Below the pieces are notes generated by a model. The model made no database searches. It was not told where the DNA came from and saw only the letters and a list, made by a program, of their open reading frames with translations. This document shows positions 1 through 10,900 of a stretch of 64,000 nt of DNA, one piece after another; within the stretch, counting starts at the first letter, position 1, and each line of letters opens with the position of its first letter. The translations under genes and the position numbers were made by a program. The DNA is from Cladocopium goreaui (lineage: Eukaryota > Sar > Dinophyceae > Suessiales > Symbiodiniaceae), in NCBI GenBank assembly GCA_947184155.2, contig CAMXCT020000446.1:737280-801279 (forward strand), given 5' to 3'.

Positions 1-685
1 TTACTGCAGCCTGGCAATCTAAGTGTTAGCAGATTGATAGTTGGGCTTAGCTGAGTCTCCGCGAGCGGCTGCAACTGAGTCCTATCTGTAGGACCACTTA
101 ATCCATTGGGGGTGCCACATCATTGGTGGGCAGTCGAAAGTCGCCCATAATTTGGTGTCCTCCAGGTTAAAGCTGGTGCGCATGTAACACTTAAGGCTAG
201 TTTGCTTAATTATGGAACGGGTCTTCTACTGTCCGAGGCTAGTGGTTCAGTATTAAGATGTCCTCATGGGTCTTGTGCAGGTGGGGAGGGCTACCCAGGG
301 TACCCCTGGGAGCCCGCCCCACTTGACCTGACCAGTGTTCATGAGGCATGAGAACTAAATTGGCGGGGGGTGGGTACCAATAAAGTAGTGAGCTGATGAA
401 AGTTACATGGTGGTTACAGGAGGTCTCAATCAGCAATAACTACGTGGCAGTGGCCTGGAACTGCCTGGGCAATGGCAGGCCGTTTGTCTTAGGGTTGGCT
501 CACCTTCCGCGAGATCACGTCAACTTAGTGGGTTGTAGCTTCATACTCCTGGGTGACTATGATGTAATGAATTCTGAGGCTCATTATTAGGGGTTGCATT
601 AGTCCCTGATAGGTGAGCAACAGAGAAACAGTTGCTTTGTGGTCACCGAGGCAGCAACAGGGTCCGGGCAGACGTCGCGACTCTC
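1..685 (-). other. 3' untranslated region of NLR1
   Basis: No supported ORF. The stretch aligns with 23199-23694 downstream of the NLR2 stop codon, but with visibly more differences than the coding part. A shared GC-rich near-palindrome lies around 285-310 (CCCAGGG-TA-CCCCTGGG). The two small plus-strand ORFs here overlap it and are not conserved in NLR2. Confidence 0.6.
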
Positions 686-1081
686 TCACGTCGGGCGTTC
701 ACGTCGAGCGCGCAATTTGGCAAGGGCTTCCAAGGGGGTGGTGTAAATGTGTGGTGATCCTTGAGCACTGCGCTGTTTACGTTGGGAATTGTGGGATGTA
801 CGACGGGTAAGGGATAGGGCATGGCTGCTGGCGGTATGCTTGAGGGTGTCTACGTATGCATTGCGCGCTGTGGTAAGGGAGGTGACCTTGAACCATGCCT
901 GACCAAAGTAAAGCTGATGCTTGGACAGAACTTCCTTCTCGATCTGCCTTACCATTTGTTCGGGAGGCGGAGGAGCAACTAAGAAACCATCATGTAGCCA
1001 CACCAAAGATTGTGTTGGGTGGCGGGCAATGAGGGCACGAATGGTGTCCTCGACAATTGTGGCTTCAAAGTGTTCTAGCAA
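686..1081 (-). pseudogene. NLR1 ORF2 extreme C-terminus (frameshifted piece)
   Basis: This reading frame holds the last about 130 residues of the NLR ORF2 product, including a conserved segment with an HDGFLVAP core (codons at about 970-1003) and a basic Ser/Arg-rich tail. In NLR2 the same sequence is continuous with the RT-RNase H frame; in NLR1 an extra base near 1130 puts it in a different frame. It is therefore a broken tail, not a separate gene. Confidence 0.75.
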
Positions 1082-1097
1082 TCGAAAGGCGCTGTCG

Positions 1098-4000
1098 CTA
1101 TGGTTGACCAGGAACTCTGGGCGGAAGCGCGGTAGCCAACTGAGTGGTCAGGGTTGTACTCAAAGATCCGAGTTGGCAGAGGATTGTGCTCACACTCGCA
1201 CTGGGGGAGTCATCTACCAGAGAGCTTAGATATCGGTATGTAGCATCAAGGGAGCTATTGATGATTCTCAATGGGAGTTGCTTGATGATGCCAGGGCAAA
1301 TTGCTTCAACTTTTTGAATATAGGGGTCTCGGGCTAGCTGCGCGCGGAACTCATCGATGTTTGGGAGGGGTACTAAGTCAGGCGCAAACAGTAATCCCAG
1401 GCGTCGGACAAGTTCATAAAAAGATCCTTTGAGGTCAATTTCGCAGTGAGTCCGTCCGAACAGCAAAAGCCTGGCAGCTCTCGGTAGTCGCTGGCCTCCT
1501 ACGGTGCAGCAATATCTTCGTCCATGGTTGTCAGCAGCTTTGGGGGAATAGTCAATTTCAAGACTGCAGTTTTGCGGCAGGCACGGGGAAAGGTAGGATT
1601 CAATCAGCTGGCGGTGATGGGGGTGAAGGGTCACGTGTTTTCGGAGAAGGCCGTGATCAATACTGGGCCTCTCCACTAGAGTAAGTATGGGCTGGCTCCA
1701 GGGTTGTTCAAAGCTTTGAATGTGAAAACCTCCGACCTGAAAGAGGCCTGTGGAGAAAGATGGCTTGATGGACACCGGCCCAGCATTCCGATTGAAGGCA
1801 GCAGGGTTGCTCCTATATTTAGCCAACAGGAACTGCGTGGCTTGCCCAGCCAAGTCATCTGCAATGCCGTTGGCAACTCGAGGCAGATATATGAAGAGGC
1901 TACAAGGGAGATGCAGACTTACGGTTGAGCGAATGCTTTCCAATGGTTGGTGCATGTCATTCCTCCGGAGACGGCCTGCAAATTGGAAATACTTAATGAC
2001 TGGGAGAATGTCACCTTGGATGACAACCTTGGGCGTGAGACCGCGGCTCGATAAACGCTGCTTAACGACAACAGCAACTTCTTCAACAAGATACAAACAG
2101 GCCATGATTTCTGCTTCTATATTATCTGAACAATGCGGCAGGGCGACTGACCGACATGCAATAACGCGAGACCGACCACCTTCTATTACATAGATGACAT
2201 ATCCAGCTCCTCCTAAGGCATCTTCGTGCATACAACTGCCATCGAATTGGCCGACGATCTGTATCGAGGGTTCGGATGGTGTATCATCGGGAGGGATAGC
2301 TAAGATCAACTCATTTGGACTGATGGATTGAAGAGCTGTAACAGTACAGAAGGAATCAGGCGAATTGGGGCAGGCTGGTACAATCTTGGCATTAGGGCGG
2401 AAACCAGCGACCCGGGCTCGAGCTGGGGCAATGAGGCTTAGCCATGGATGTCCAAGGGGGAGCACAGCGATAGGCTGATCCGGGGCAATGGATGAAGTAG
2501 CTGTGCAAACTAGATCGGGAAGTGCTGCAGAGTGGAGAGTAACTGCTTCATTGACGGCAGTTTGCATGTAGCAAGGGTGATTCTGGTTGTCAGCGCCTGC
2601 ACTTTGGGGTCTGACGGGAGAGGCAGGCTCCGGGAGGAAGCGAGTTGGGATTGCCTGCAGAGCATTGTCATGTAGGCGGGTTAGCCATTCAGGGACACTT
2701 AGGGGGACTGAAGATGGCGCATGTTGCATGCCTCCATGCTCAAGCAAGAGTCGGCGGAACTGATGCAGAATGTGGCTCGCGATCACGCATCCAGCTGTGT
2801 TGCCTCGGGCTAGTTGGTCCAAAGATTTCACTGGATTGGGGGAGGGTGACAAGATGTTGGCAACTAGGACAGGCACTATGCAGAAACGAGCCCAATGTTG
2901 AGAGGAATTGTCTCCATGTCCGCATGCTACGCAGGGGGCGAGATCTCGTGCACGGTCACGCCATGAGGCAGGAATAGGAAAAGATCCCCGAGCAGATTCC
3001 GCGATGGCATGCCAGGGGGATGTGGTCGGGATCCCCCATCTCTCACTACTGTACAGAGTGGTAGCATTAATGTCATGGTCATGGCAGCATTTTTCACAGG
3101 CTGGGGCAAAATTAAGTCCCAGTGGGTGCAGACGGGTGGGAATTCCACAGAGTTGGCATGGCTGCTCAGCCTGCAGCGAGCCTGCAAGTCGAAGCCGCAG
3201 GCATTCATCATCATCCTCATTCACTGCCCACCGCAAGACCGCAAAGCGTGCAACCCCATTAACAGCAAGTTTAGGCACTGTGGCTAAATGGGTCAACCAA
3301 GCCCACGATACCCCGCCTGGTAGGAGTTGTAAGCTTACTCTAGATTGTAGATATTGCAGTGCATGCACTTGGATGGCCTCGTAAAGACTGAGTTTCAGCT
3401 GGCGGAGGAATTGGAAGTGTTTTTTTCTGGTGTTTTGTCCTGCAGTTATGCGTAACAAGTTGCCGACTGTGTCAATTCCGAGCAGGGGAATCCATGTTCG
3501 GAAGATGCGTTGGACAACCGCTCCTGGCCTTGTCCCTACATCCGGGTACCCCGGTGAGAGAAAGGCAGTAGAGCCATTTTGTCTAAGCCAATAGCCCAAA
3601 CACGCTGCAGTAAGTGTGACCGCTGGGTCTAGGGCAGGAGCAATACCTAACCACCGAAATATGTGTGGGAGAAACCGTGCGGCCAGCCATGGTCTGCCAA
3701 GGATGAGTTTAGCAGAGCGTTGTTGGTATAGATTAATGTCGTCCGGAGTAAAGCCAAAGTATGTACTTTGGTAAATATTAAGGGACAGAATAAAGCAGTT
3801 ATTGGCAAGGCTTCTTTGCACTACGGAGTGAGCAGGTGTGGCGAACAGGGCCAGCCTATGGTTTGCTTTGGACATGGCTTTGGGGTTGATGGCTTGTGTG
3901 CCTATAAGTTCCTCTACAGGGGTCCACCCTTGATGACTACGGGTATATTTACCATATAGGAGCAGACCAAGCGCAGTAGTTTTTCCCTCAATGAGGTGGG

Positions 4001-4814
4001 CTCCCCAGTCGGAGCGTTCTAGCGCATTCAGAGTACTATGGGAGGCTGGGTGATTAACCAGTACACTGCACTTGTTGGAACAACTACACTGTACCAGGAA
4101 GAGTGGGTCAATTTTAACAAGATGCTCTCCGGCTAATATTAAATCAACCTCTGCTGGGGTGAGACACACAAACAAATTTGCTCGGCACACTATGGTGGTG
4201 GTGCTATAACCCGCTCTGTGAACCAAGGCTTGCCGCAATGTAGCATGTCCTGGTAAACTTGTTGCCCAATTTAACGGAGGGTATTGGTCGATCTGACCAG
4301 AGCTAGCTGCATGCATATTGATCCCACTGGTTCGCCAGCAGTGGTGTTCATCTATTTGGATGCCAGCGGATTTCAAACGGATGCAAGCTTGCCAGGCATC
4401 GGTGAGCCATTGCATGCCAGCCGTGGTATCTCCTACCATCGTGGTGTCGTCAACATATCCTTGAACTGTCAGCATGCCGGGGATTCGGTTAAGGTAGGTC
4501 AAAACTGGATCCATGGCAACGCAAAAAAGCAGGACTGAGAAGGATCGACCCATGTCAACGCCTGTGACAATCATTTTTGAGGGTAACAACTTGCCTTGGA
4601 CCTTGTGCCGACATCTTCGAAAGAGAAGGATGTGCCGGGTATACATGATGATCCACCAGGGGGCTTTACATGCCGATAAAATTTGCAAGATCCAGTGGGG
4701 GTTAATCCGCTCGAATGCTTTGGAAAGGTCCAATGACAGGCATGCGCATAGGTGCATCTTGATCGAGAACAGCTTGTACGGATTGGACAGCACTTTGCGG
4801 TTCGCGGAAGACAT
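1098..4814 (-). pseudogene. NLR1 ORF2: RT palm, zinc clusters, RNase H and C-terminal domain
   Basis: The authentic protein begins within the RT palm near 4750; residues before that come from a shifted frame. Visible in order: RT motif A (LSLDLSKAFERI), the GRSFSVLLFCVAMDP segment, and the catalytic YVDD box at about 4429-4458. Next come a CxxC...CxxCCH cluster and a CVACGH...H...C knuckle (about 2890-3160). An RNase H domain follows, with Asp in FDGS (about 2245), Glu in NIEAE, Asp in QGD and Asp in IADD. About 350 further residues form a C-terminal domain containing IDLKGSFYEL (about 1412-1441). RT copies RNA into DNA and RNase H removes the template RNA. Frameshifts at both ends mean this copy cannot make the full product. 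Confidence 0.85.
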
Positions 4815-5517
4815 TTAACACCGTTTGAGAGGGGTGGAGTAGTGGAGCAATAGCTTTGGTCATGACTGTCGCGATGCTTCCGTCTATGACTCTCTCAAAT
4901 GTCGATGGCATACCTAGTGGACGGAAGTTATCAGCAGTGGGGCCCATTTTGGCTTTCGGGATCCATGCTTGGACTGAGCAAGGGGGAGGGACTGCGGATC
5001 TACAGATATCATTGAGATGCGTAATCATCGCATCAGATGACACTCCAGGGTGAAGTCGCCATGCTGCATAGGGTATTCCGTCAGGACCTGGGGAAGAATC
5101 GTTGGTGGCAAGGACAGTTCTGATTAAGTCCTCCGCGCCGGGTGGGGGAACATGTGGCCAGGGCTGTGTTTGTGCTTTATACTGCTCCAGGTAGTCTGTC
5201 CACTCAGGATCATATTTGACAGGCGGTTGGAACCAGAACTTTCTTGTAGCGAGCATGGCCGCAGACAAGTCCAAGTCGGTCCGGCACTGGTTGCCTGCAC
5301 CGTCCAGAATAGGACCATTATAAAATACAGTGCGCGGGCAGCTAGCTCGCAATCTCTGCCACAGAGGGGCATTAGTGCCCAGGCCACGACTGCGGGTAGT
5401 TTCATCTCTATTCCTAGTGATGAGATGCTGTTGTTGTAGCTGTAGATCAAGGAGCTCGAAACACTTCCAAAGGAAGACGAGGAACCGTAATAACAGTGGA
5501 TGATTGACAATATTCAA
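4702..5517 (-). pseudogene. NLR1 ORF2: RT fingers region (separate frame)
   Basis: Contains the conserved N-terminal RT blocks SPGPDGIPYAAWR and FRPLGMPSTFERVI, followed by LNVFREPQSAVQSVQ. These precede the palm in LINE reverse transcriptases. The frame runs on past the junction into nonsense (about 4702-4750) because NLR1 has one extra base near 4750 compared with NLR2. Upstream it abuts the endonuclease-RT linker. It is part of the same original ORF as the palm piece. Confidence 0.8.
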
Positions 5518-6123
5518 TATTCGTCTAGAGCAGGGCGGAAGCCTGGAAGGGTCGCCAGAAGCTCTCGCAGCAACCGTTTAGAGATGTTGAGAAGTGGTCG
5601 ATCAGATTGGAGATGCTTCCTCAGAGTGTTGAAGTCCCGGGGCCGCTTCGGGAGCGACATCCACCATTGCCATAATAATGCTTGAAGGGATTCGAATGTG
5701 GGCTGGGAGACTAAGCAAAGTCGGCGAACCAGCGATTGGAGTGAAGGCCACACTTGTCGGGTGTCATGTCGGTCTTTGCCCGGTTGGAAAACACTTGCCG
5801 GTATGGTCATACGTAGAGGCATGTCTGGGCTGCTAGAAACTGGTGGCCTGTGGCGCAATTGAATGGATATGCATGCATGCCCAGCAGACGCAAAAAGACG
5901 ATCATAGTACACCTGATGCTGGATTAGCCCACGATTCATGTATTCGGTCGGAAGAATGACTTTGTCGATTGATGACGAGCCATTTGGGCCCCAGAAGGTC
6001 GGTTCGTCTTTGACGATGTCGTCGCCTTGAGCACAACTTTAAATGCGGTGCCAGGCATCAAGGGAGAGGTGATGACCATGATTAAAGTCTCCGACAATGA
6101 AGAAAGGGTCAGGATGGTCTTGA
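5514..6123 (-). pseudogene. NLR1 ORF2: endonuclease C-terminus and linker (truncated)
   Basis: Two overlapping frames encode the end of an APE-like endonuclease and the linker to RT. The equivalent of the SxID block (NGSSxIDKVILP in NLR2) lies near 5955-5990. The preceding GDFNHGHHLSLDAW block is present in a shifted frame around 6055-6110. Everything upstream is missing: the sequence switches at 6123/6124 to the S1 repeat. The endonuclease nicks target DNA to prime reverse transcription in this class. Confidence 0.75.
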
Positions 6124-6452
6124 TTTTTTTTCCGTCCAACGCCTTATGGCTTCCGCCAGGTCGTTCAACATGTTTCCAAGCATGTTGCAAATGAGATTAA
6201 TTAATTGACTCGTGCAGGGGCCGAAGCTGTAATGGCCGCAAAAGTAAACTGGTAGAGGACCGATACATAGTCCAGATCCCTTGTCACATTTCGAGTGCAA
6301 AACCCGAAACACAAAGAACAGAAAGCAAACAACAAAAAAACACACCAAAAACAAACCCAAACAAACAAACAAAACAACGACCCACACAAAACACAAACAA
6401 CCACACAAACGCACCACGGTGACGTGACGGGTTCCAGTTTATGGGTGAAACA
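6124..6452 (-). mobile_element. S1: short poly(A)-tailed interspersed repeat
   Basis: Read on the minus strand it ends GGACGG followed by eight A (plus strand T8 at 6124-6131). It is homologous to 43408-43731 (S2), and its 3' 50 bp to 62687-62742 (S3). The plus strand is A/C-rich at 6300-6410 (AAAC-type tracts). No open frame is conserved between copies. Poly(A) tail and dispersed copies suggest a SINE or retrocopied non-coding RNA. Low-complexity ORFs such as 6201-6608 are artefacts of the tract. Confidence 0.65.
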
Positions 6453-7120
6453 GTTCTGTTGAAGCGAGTTGTGATAGCTTAGTATCGTCTCGGCACATGC
6501 AGATGACAGCTTATGTGTCATGTTCGCCGGCCCATAAATAAACAAACAACAATCAAGCGCCAACAAATCACAAAGGGCCACTCCGAGGGTGCAAGCAAAA
6601 AAGCTCAATGCGGAAACCAGGGATCCCCCCAGCCAGGATCCCCGAGATCACAAAGAGCAGCCATCATGGCATGACAGTCACCCTGACACTTTGAAGCAAA
6701 CACCGACAACGCCGGGTCACAACAAAGTGGTGAGAAACTAACGCCGTGAAACAGAAGGGTGAAAAGTGATCTAAGGTGAAAAAGACGGCGCGGTACCAGC
6801 ACTCAGCTACCCTCAGAGTCCGCTCAGTACTGCTTTTCCAATCATCATATTGCACCGGTATTGTGAACAGCTTCACTATGCGAGTGCTCATGCTATGCAG
6901 TTTCGTGATATGGGAAATTGTACCCATATATGGGAGTTGCAGTGCACTCTGGCGGTGTATACCGCTTTCAAAACTGAATCCAGTGCGATCGAGTTTACGA
7001 AGGGCGAGCTCGACAATATGGATGCAGGCTTGCAAGCGTTGCGCAGCTCGAGCGGTCACTTAGCCAGTGTTGAAATCAACGGCATTAAATGCAGTCAGGT
7101 GATCATGGTAGCTAGCTCAG
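6453..7120. other. Unassigned spacer, possible 3' region of H1
   Basis: No recognisable domain on either strand. Two short overlapping ORFs on opposite strands (about 6664-7059 minus and 6850-7134 plus) exist. Neither starts with ATG or shows a known motif, so neither is called as a gene. Confidence 0.4.
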
Positions 7121-7576
7121 TTACCTTGGTGTAGGAATACGAGCGTTTTTCTCTGCCCAAGGACCAGGTCTATCCTCAAAATGTTCAAACGAGGTTCTGG
7201 ACAGGCAACTTGTGTCAGCTGTGTTAAGGTCCTCAGTCCGGTAGTGTTGTACGCTCGCATGCATGAGCTGTAGCTGTCGACTAATCACTTCTCGTTCCGT
7301 AACATTGGCACGGGCTTCTACTCGAATGCGCAGACTTCTTATGCAACAGCAGGCTGTGCGAATGTCTCTGCAGTCTTGCTCGTTGATAACACCTGCAAGG
7401 AGTTCTGTTTGCTGCAATACGGCGTGGGTATCTTCCAAAGTTCTGAGAGTATTCGTCAGTCTGTGCACATAGTCCTGCAGTAGGAGGAGATCCTGTGCCT
7501 CATTGTGAGTCTGGGGTTCTTGAGGCAGGCATACTACTTCACTTGATTGCACGGAGCTCATATGGTCGGGTGACAT
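7121..7576 (-). CDS. H1 ORF delta: small helical protein of unknown function
   Basis: 151 residues, starting at an ATG (7574-7576) and ending at TAA. The sequence is rich in Leu, Gln, Glu and Arg with heptad-like spacing (about residues 30-110), suggesting coiled-coil helices, plus a CCC-containing segment near residue 80. It follows the large helicase ORF by 328 bp in the same direction. A small Leu/Gln-rich ORF also follows the second H copy (63192), but I cannot align the two convincingly. No enzymatic motif. It may be real; no homology claim is made. Confidence 0.4.
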   Translation of the reverse strand: MSPDHMSSVQSSEVVCLPQEPQTHNEAQDLLLLQDYVHRLTNTLRTLEDTHAVLQQTELLAGVINEQDCRDIRTACCCIRSLRIRVEARANVTEREVISRQLQLMHASVQHYRTEDLNTADTSCLSRTSFEHFEDRPGPWAEKNARIPTPR

Positions 7577-7905
7577 TCAAGCAATGCAGGTACTGGATTG
7601 CCTGAGCAAGACAGCAACGGGCGCCATGGCTTGATGTACTTTGACATCGCACTAAACTCCCATGCAACAATTAAGGTAGCACAACATGAACACATACAAA
7701 TTAAAAACCCAGAACAGGATTAAGATATCCGCCCCCTACCGCCTCCCTTCCCCGATTGGCTCCGACATGCTGACAGCATAGGCAATTGTAGCAGGTGGCC
7801 ATCAACCATGAGTACCCCATGGTGACAACCCCGCTCAACCTGAAGCAAGTTACGCGCTAAATGCACGGAGGATAAATTTGGGGTCTCTGCGTCACTTCAT
7901 GTGGC
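7577..7905. other. Spacer between helicase ORF and ORF delta
   Basis: 328 bp without supported coding capacity. No terminator or repeat recognised. Confidence 0.4.
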
Positions 7906-10900
7906 TCACTGGAACTGCTCGTGTGAGGCAGCGCGAGGCTCTCTACTGCTACTAGCACCACTGGCTGCAGCAGCGGCGGAGGGTGGATTACTGCTTGCCG
8001 CTGGTTTCATCATTTGGGCGATAAGCGGGTGGGTTTGTTTGTCACGCAGGATTCGCGTCATTTCGCGAGCGAATGCCGCAGGGTCATCCACTAGTGCTTT
8101 CGCTTCCGCCAGTGGCCTATCAAGGACAATGGCAATGAGCATTTCACCCCCATCTTTATGGATTATAGTCGGTCGGCCAGCTTGGATCTCGGCGAGGATT
8201 GCCACTGCCTTATTTTCACACACAGTGCGTTCCCATTCTTCTAGAGCTCTTTGCGCCAGGGTGTCCGTCTGCGGTGGGGCTTTTAGGGCCGCCGGTGTCC
8301 CTAGTGTTCTTATGAAGAGGCTATCAGGGGGAACGGGGGATGGGAAGTGCTGAATGGCCGCTACTGCACGTTGCACGTCACTTGTTTGTACATCATATGA
8401 CGTGGTTGTTTTTTTGCTTATGGCAGGTTCGGAGTCGGCCCATAGTTGCTCCAGTGTGTATCCTGGGTTTGGTTCCATATACTTTCGGTTCCATACTGCA
8501 TGATGGGACCATTGGGGCGCGTCACGGTTGATTTCTACTGAATCCCTTTTCATGTCATATTCTTTGAGCATGTCATCTAATTCTTGTAAGCTCGCAGCTC
8601 TGTGAATACAGCATTGTCTGACAGCGCCATCAATGTGGAGTGGCCATCCCACAGGCATATGGGAATCTTCCAGGAGTCCGTCACCATTTTCCTCTATGAT
8701 TGTACCCAACATTGGGACATCGATAGTTGCTTTAAGGCTGACTTGTGCACGTTTGCACTTCCATGTGTCAGGTGCTAAGAGACCTCTGCCAGCCAGCAGC
8801 TCAAGTGACTGGAATTGTGGTTGGTCAGTCGCTGGTAGCACCTCTTCTTTGATGACTAACTTCAGTCCATGCAGTGGCTGGGGTTGCTCTTTCTGAGGGT
8901 CTTGAGGTTGCTGGGATGTAGTGTCCCTGGGTGTTGTGTCTTCAAACCAGGTGGGACGGACTGACTGGACTCCTATGGGACTTGCAGAACTTGTAGTTTT
9001 AATGCTTTCTCTGCGCAGGCTATGATAGACGGGCGGGATCATCCATGCCGGCACAAAGACTGTGATGAACTGCACATTCCAGATAACCTGTAGGTTCTGC
9101 GGCTTGACTTCAGGCGTGATACATCTTACTTGACCATCGATCACTCTAGTGTATGATTCAGAGCGGTCGAAGGACGCTGTGACTTTCAGGCCTAGATAAA
9201 GTTCTCTAAACCAGTATTCCTTAAGCATCATAAAGGAAAGGTGAGGTGCCCTCACTTCCAATACGTGCGAGGCTGGCATTAGAAGAGTTACCATCCATTC
9301 AGCTAAGAACTCAATCATTTTGACTTCGAGTTTAGGGAGGATGGCTTGAACTGCTCGTAGTGCACCCGCGATGTCCGGAACATGCCTACGCGAGGGCAAC
9401 CCAACTGTTCGCTTGGCATACTCGTCAGCAAAATAAAGTCTGCACAACTTTGAGACCCATTGGCTCGGTTTCTCCATGTCTATGGTGATCTTAGCTAGGG
9501 GCCATGGGTCTGGGAGCGTGGACAGACAATGCAACAATTCGGAGGTTAGGTCCGCCGAGATGACGGGGAGGGCTTCTCCTTGTGGGCGATAGTCAACTGC
9601 AGGTCCCACCGTGCCTTTGCTTCTTTGCGTGTGGGTGCGGGCGGCACTGTGCACGGCTTGGATGGTGGTTTCATATTGGCTGACCATTGCTCGTAAGTAC
9701 TTGCATGCGCGAACAGCTGCTCTTCTTGTGCTTGGCCCATCTTCGGGCTGGTTCTTGGCAGCGACTGCGAGGATGTCTCGTGCTTCTTCTTCTGGCGACC
9801 GTTTGGGTTCCGTATCAGGTGCAGGTGCCGCGAGAGCGGTACCTTGGACTGGCGCCTCTTTTGCGCGTGGCAAGTGGTCTGGGATCGGCAACTTCGGGTG
9901 TAATCGCCATCCATCAAAAAAGTATATGCCAGGCAGGGACAGGATCTCCTGTTCTGGGCCCGTCTGTGCTACTATGTGCCCGGTGCGTGCTTTGTACAGT
10001 CCTGAGGGTAGGCACACGTACGTGGGAGAGTGTGTGCGATCAGCAGCGTAGGCATATAGAACAACTTCAGAGAAAGGGAGATTTTGCTCGGGGAGCCACT
10101 TGTGTTGAGCTCGTAACCCTGCTTGAACTTCTTGGAAGCGCTCCCTGTTCAGCCATCTAAGGTCTGACCCTCGCACCAATATCAGCCGATATCTTGCTCG
10201 CTTCACTTCGTCAGCTTGCTGATCGTAGTATTGATTGGCAATTGCAAGGGGAGGGTACTCCCAGGTTGGTGCCGAATTGAGTGACCACCGACTTAGCTGT
10301 GCTAGATTCTCTTGGACTGGGTCAGGGTCAAATTTTGGCATGCTCCATGTCGTTTCTCCTCTCCGTAGGCCCCGGATGCCATATGCAATGGCAGCGATCA
10401 CCTGTGCCATGCCCATGAGCCCCATCATGTCTAGCGGGGAGACCAGCAGGGTTAACGATTTGGACCGAGTGAGTCCGACAGTGATTCTGCCTAGGCAGTC
10501 TTCAGTGTCTTCTGTAGGAGAGCCATTGGAGTAATACTTAGTGTTGAGAAATCCAATACTGGGCTGAGCTACGATTGATACCTGCGCTGTTCCTCCTGCC
10601 GAATTGGCTATTGTTTCTACACGCAGGGTGCGAACATAATCTCTTTTGAGCACGGAGCGGTTCAAATTGTTCTTATGATCAGTTGCTGTGGTCATTGTGA
10701 AAAGTCCATCGGCAAATCCAGCATTGTGAGGGAAGGGGCTGAGTACTTCTGACACTAGAGTTTCTAAATCCGTCGCTACCAAACCGTTGATCCTAGCATT
10801 AGTATCCCAGAGCACTAGTTGGAACCCGGGTGGCTTGTCGGGAAGGCCTCCCGAAGCAAAACTTCCTAGTTCCCATAGGCCATTGATCTTCCTGCAAAGA

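Larger units (their letters stand above)
1..6123 (-). mobile_element. Non-LTR (LINE-type) retrotransposon copy NLR1, 5'-truncated and frameshifted
   Basis: The minus strand reads, from right to left, the end of an endonuclease domain, a reverse transcriptase, cysteine clusters, RNase H and a C-terminal domain. This is the order of LINE elements that carry an APE-type endonuclease and RNase H. The copy is homologous over its whole length to NLR2 at 23034-29740. Its 5' part stops inside the endonuclease at about 6123, where a poly(T)-led repeat (S1) begins. Its 3' end lies beyond the left window edge, since position 1 aligns with 23199 of NLR2. At least two single-base indels (near 4750 and 1130) break the frame, so it is probably dead. 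The element class is certain; the family name is not assigned. Confidence 0.88.

Noticed and set aside
2908..3384. Plus-strand ORFs opposite the NLR1 RT-RNase H region (also 25925-26401, 14733-15326 and many similar)
   Set aside because: They lie antisense to strongly supported coding sequence, show no motifs, and their lengths follow from low stop frequency opposite the real frame.
6201..6608. Cys/Val/Phe-rich minus-strand ORF resembling a membrane protein
   Set aside because: It comes from AAAC/CACA low-complexity DNA within S1 and is not kept in S2.
6850..7134. Plus-strand 94-codon ORF next to ORF delta
   Set aside because: Begins with TTG, overlaps delta antisense, and has no motif or repeat partner.
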